The position numbers and the translations under genes are program-made. Shown piece after piece: positions 25,146 through 26,678 of a DNA stretch of 26,678 nucleotides. The DNA lies in NCBI GenBank assembly GCA_002345825.1, contig DDWD01000011.1, positions 1 to 26,678 of the forward strand, written 5' to 3'. Origin of the DNA: Bacteroidales bacterium UBA2295 (GTDB lineage: Bacteria > Bacteroidota > Bacteroidia > Bacteroidales > Tenuifilaceae). Every line of letters starts with the position of its first letter. Position 1 is the stretch's first letter. Under the pieces are notes generated by a model. That model saw only the letters and a program-made list of their open reading frames with translations, had not been told where the DNA came from and made no database searches.

Positions 25146-25706
25146 CTAGGGTGTCTCGTTTTTGGCATTCTCGAGCGCTTCAATAAAAGCGTTCATATTA
25201 GTTGATGGATTTTCGAATAACCTTAGCTGCTTTGCTCTGCTACAAGCCTCTGTACATCTACCTTTTAGTTTCTCCTTAAGCTTATCGTCAATAAATCCCT
25301 TTTTGTAGCTATTCTTATTTCTATTGCTCAACTCTTTTACGCACTCATCCTCGGATATATGGGAAGTTTGATTTTTATAATGAAGCAAAAACCAAAGCTC
25401 CAAAGCAGGATTCGATGCAATTAGCTCAGCTGACTTTATATTTTTAAGCCGTTCGACAATCTCGGGCACATCGGCATCGTAAATCAAAAAATCCTTATCC
25501 TTTTTATGTGTAAACTTCCCCCTTTTATGTTTTTTGATGTAATTCTCGTTGATGCTTGAGCCTGCAACCTTGGTAATTATTTCGACAGGCAACCGGTACT
25601 CCGACCGAAGGAAACGAACGTAAGCCTCCTCGGTTTCGCCCTCGCAAAAAACCCAGAAATGGGGGTTTATCTTTTTCCCTCGTGGTGGTCGGCGGCTACT
25701 ACCCAT
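25146..25706 (-). CDS. rloB: RloB family protein (TOPRIM-like)
   Basis: A 186-residue RloB-family protein. TOPRIM-type acidic residues are visible: Glu22 in FCEGETEE and the pair Asp77/Asp79 in FLIYDADV. The RloB signature SNPALELWFLLHY occupies 98-110. TOPRIM folds of this kind cut or bind nucleic acid with a metal ion. RloB is known from Campylobacter jejuni, where rlo genes sit inside type I restriction loci, and RloA/RloB pairs correspond to the lactococcal abortive-infection proteins AbiLi/AbiLii. The start codon overlaps the end of rloA by 8 nt, indicating translational coupling, and hsdR starts two bases after the stop. It likely acts as the effector of an RloA-RloB pair. Confidence 0.87.
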   Translation of the reverse strand: MGSSRRPPRGKKINPHFWVFCEGETEEAYVRFLRSEYRLPVEIITKVAGSSINENYIKKHKRGKFTHKKDKDFLIYDADVPEIVERLKNIKSAELIASNPALELWFLLHYKNQTSHISEDECVKELSNRNKNSYKKGFIDDKLKEKLKGRCTEACSRAKQLRLFENPSTNMNAFIEALENAKNETP

Positions 25707-26678
25707 TTAGCAAGTTTTTTAGGGTTTCGGCAGAGTCGTTAACCAGCGGCACGGCATCGAACCTGCCCTGCATATAGGCTTTCTCCAAATCCATTGTATC
25801 GCGAAAATCGCTGTAGTCGTATAGCGAGTATAGATCGGTTGAGCCGTCCTGCTTCTTGTTAACGAAGTATATCTGATCCTTGCGGAATTTCTTTAGATTT
25901 AAAAACTGCGTGTTATGGGTGGTACATAGCAGCTGCCCCTTATCACCAGCCCTAAAAAGATTGAAGATATACTCTATGATTTTGGGATGCAAGCTCTCCT
26001 CAATCTCATCGATAAGCAAAATTTTATTGTGCTTAATTACATCGAGCAGGGTGAGCATAATAAAAAACAGCTTTGTTGTACCCGCCGATTCCTCGGTTTG
26101 AAAATCGAAGGCTACACCGGGTGCATTCCTGTGATATGTTTTAATTTGAAGATGCTCTTGAACCACATCTTCAACCTTGAGCGTCATACTGGTTAAATCG
26201 GCGTGAATGCTCCTACCTGGTCTTTTCAGCACTTTAATCTTTACATCTTCAATATCGCTATCGGCAATTTTTAGCGCTTCAACTAGTAGCTGCTTGTTCT
26301 GGTTTGTAAGGTTCTCGATGGCCGCCACGCCAAATCCCAGATAATTTAGAACGAAGGTTCTGTGGAAATACTTAAATATTTCCTTGGGGATATCCCTATC
26401 CATTTGACTGGCACGCGATATATAAAGCGTTTTGTTTGATGTGTTCTCGGCCACATCCATTGGGCGTTTAATTACATCGGTAAAGGTGTATTTGTCGCGC
26501 TTGGTTTTGCCCCTGCGCTCGTCGCGGGTAAATATCTCCTTAACCCTACCCTTGGGGTAGTAGTGTAGGCTCTCGGTTAAAATTTGGGTACGGGAGAGAG
26601 AATAGGAATATTCGTACTCAGTTCCATCTATCACAAAACGAATGGAATAGGTACTGGGCTTGTCGGGGTATCCATCGA
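25699..26678 (-). CDS. rloA: RloA-type AAA ATPase, 5' end outside the window (partial)
   Basis: The C-terminal 326 residues or so of an AAA ATPase of the OLD/AAA15 kind. The frame stays open to the window edge: upstream of the apparent GTG at 26634 it continues as DGYPDKPSTYSIRF, in register with the following VIDGTEYEYSYSL, so the GTG is internal and the Walker A part is missing from view. Visible are a Walker B-like LLIDEIEESLHP, the downstream CTTHNTQFL (the H-loop of ABC-like ATPases) and a C-terminal RFDAVPLV segment. Known RloA/AbiLi proteins pair with RloB. ATP-driven sensing of phage activity and control of RloB is the probable role, by comparison with the OLD and PARIS systems. Confidence 0.85.
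   Translation of the reverse strand, partial: DGYPDKPSTYSIRFVIDGTEYEYSYSLSRTQILTESLHYYPKGRVKEIFTRDERRGKTKRDKYTFTDVIKRPMDVAENTSNKTLYISRASQMDRDIPKEIFKYFHRTFVLNYLGFGVAAIENLTNQNKQLLVEALKIADSDIEDVKIKVLKRPGRSIHADLTSMTLKVEDVVQEHLQIKTYHRNAPGVAFDFQTEESAGTTKLFFIMLTLLDVIKHNKILLIDEIEESLHPKIIEYIFNLFRAGDKGQLLCTTHNTQFLNLKKFRKDQIYFVNKKQDGSTDLYSLYDYSDFRDTMDLEKAYMQGRFDAVPLVNDSAETLKNLLNG

Larger units (their letters stand above)
18071..26678. mobile_element. Genomic island inserted in tRNA-Asn, carrying a defence operon (right end outside window)
   Basis: The left boundary is the tRNA-Asn fragment. Cargo includes a tyrosine recombinase, an unknown gene nearly touching it, a structured non-coding region, and a minus-strand set of SIR2-like, HsdR, RloB and RloA proteins. 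No conjugation or phage structural genes are seen in this part, so whether it is an integrative conjugative element, a satellite or a defence island is open. The right boundary, expected to hold an intact tRNA-Asn, lies beyond the window. Confidence 0.75.

Noticed and set aside
1..26678. CRISPR array, rRNA, insertion sequence with transposase, or riboswitch
   Set aside because: No regular spaced repeats, rRNA-like stretches, transposase genes or recognised riboswitch cores were seen anywhere in the window.

Overview
The window most likely comes from the chromosome of a Bacteroidota species. The evidence is four-fold: promoters of the Bacteroidota type (TTG, about 19 nt, then TAnnTTTG) before several genes; genes without Shine-Dalgarno sites; a tyrosine recombinase of the Bacteroidota type with an N-terminal arm domain; and Wzi-family, SpoIIE-phosphatase and SiaB/SiaC proteins of the kind seen in that phylum. 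The genus cannot be fixed from the sequence.

Left part (1-4000), surface polysaccharide. A Wzi-family outer-membrane capsule protein and a membrane-bound nucleotide-sugar 4,6-dehydratase (CapD/WbpM type) each have a recognisable promoter. The dehydratase ends at a clear stem-loop.

Central part (4268-17958), one long signalling operon. Eleven genes run in the same direction with gaps of 1 to 62 nt and end at a strong intrinsic terminator. They are: CheR methyltransferase; a Cache-HAMP-GAF-PAS-PAS membrane sensor with no output domain; a second, degenerate CheR; a CheB methylesterase without receiver domain; a membrane GAF protein; a membrane HAMP-GAF-PAS-PAS-SpoIIE (PP2C) phosphatase; a SiaB-type HATPase kinase; a SiaC/DUF1987 phosphoprotein with a threonine at residue 68; a giant ABCG-like ABC transporter with TerB-like and FHA-like N-terminal regions; a lipoprotein; and a small secreted protein. 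There is no CheA, CheW, CheY or diguanylate cyclase. My reading is that receptor-type methylation feeds a SiaABC partner-switching circuit whose output is probably the transporter and envelope proteins. This is the strongest candidate for an undescribed system. Three perfect 10-bp palindromes lie just upstream of the operon.

Right part (18071-26678), a genomic island inserted in a tRNA-Asn gene. Only the 3' part of tRNA-Asn(GTT), minus strand, remains at 18071-18117, next to its own terminator. Rightward follow a recombinase with a good promoter, an unknown gene nearly touching it, an elaborate 148-bp inverted-repeat region between convergent genes, and then on the minus strand a defence operon read right to left: rloA (AAA ATPase, cut by the window edge), rloB (TOPRIM-like), hsdR (type I restriction subunit) and a SIR2-like probable NADase. 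hsdM, hsdS, the intact tRNA-Asn and the far end of the island should lie beyond 26678.
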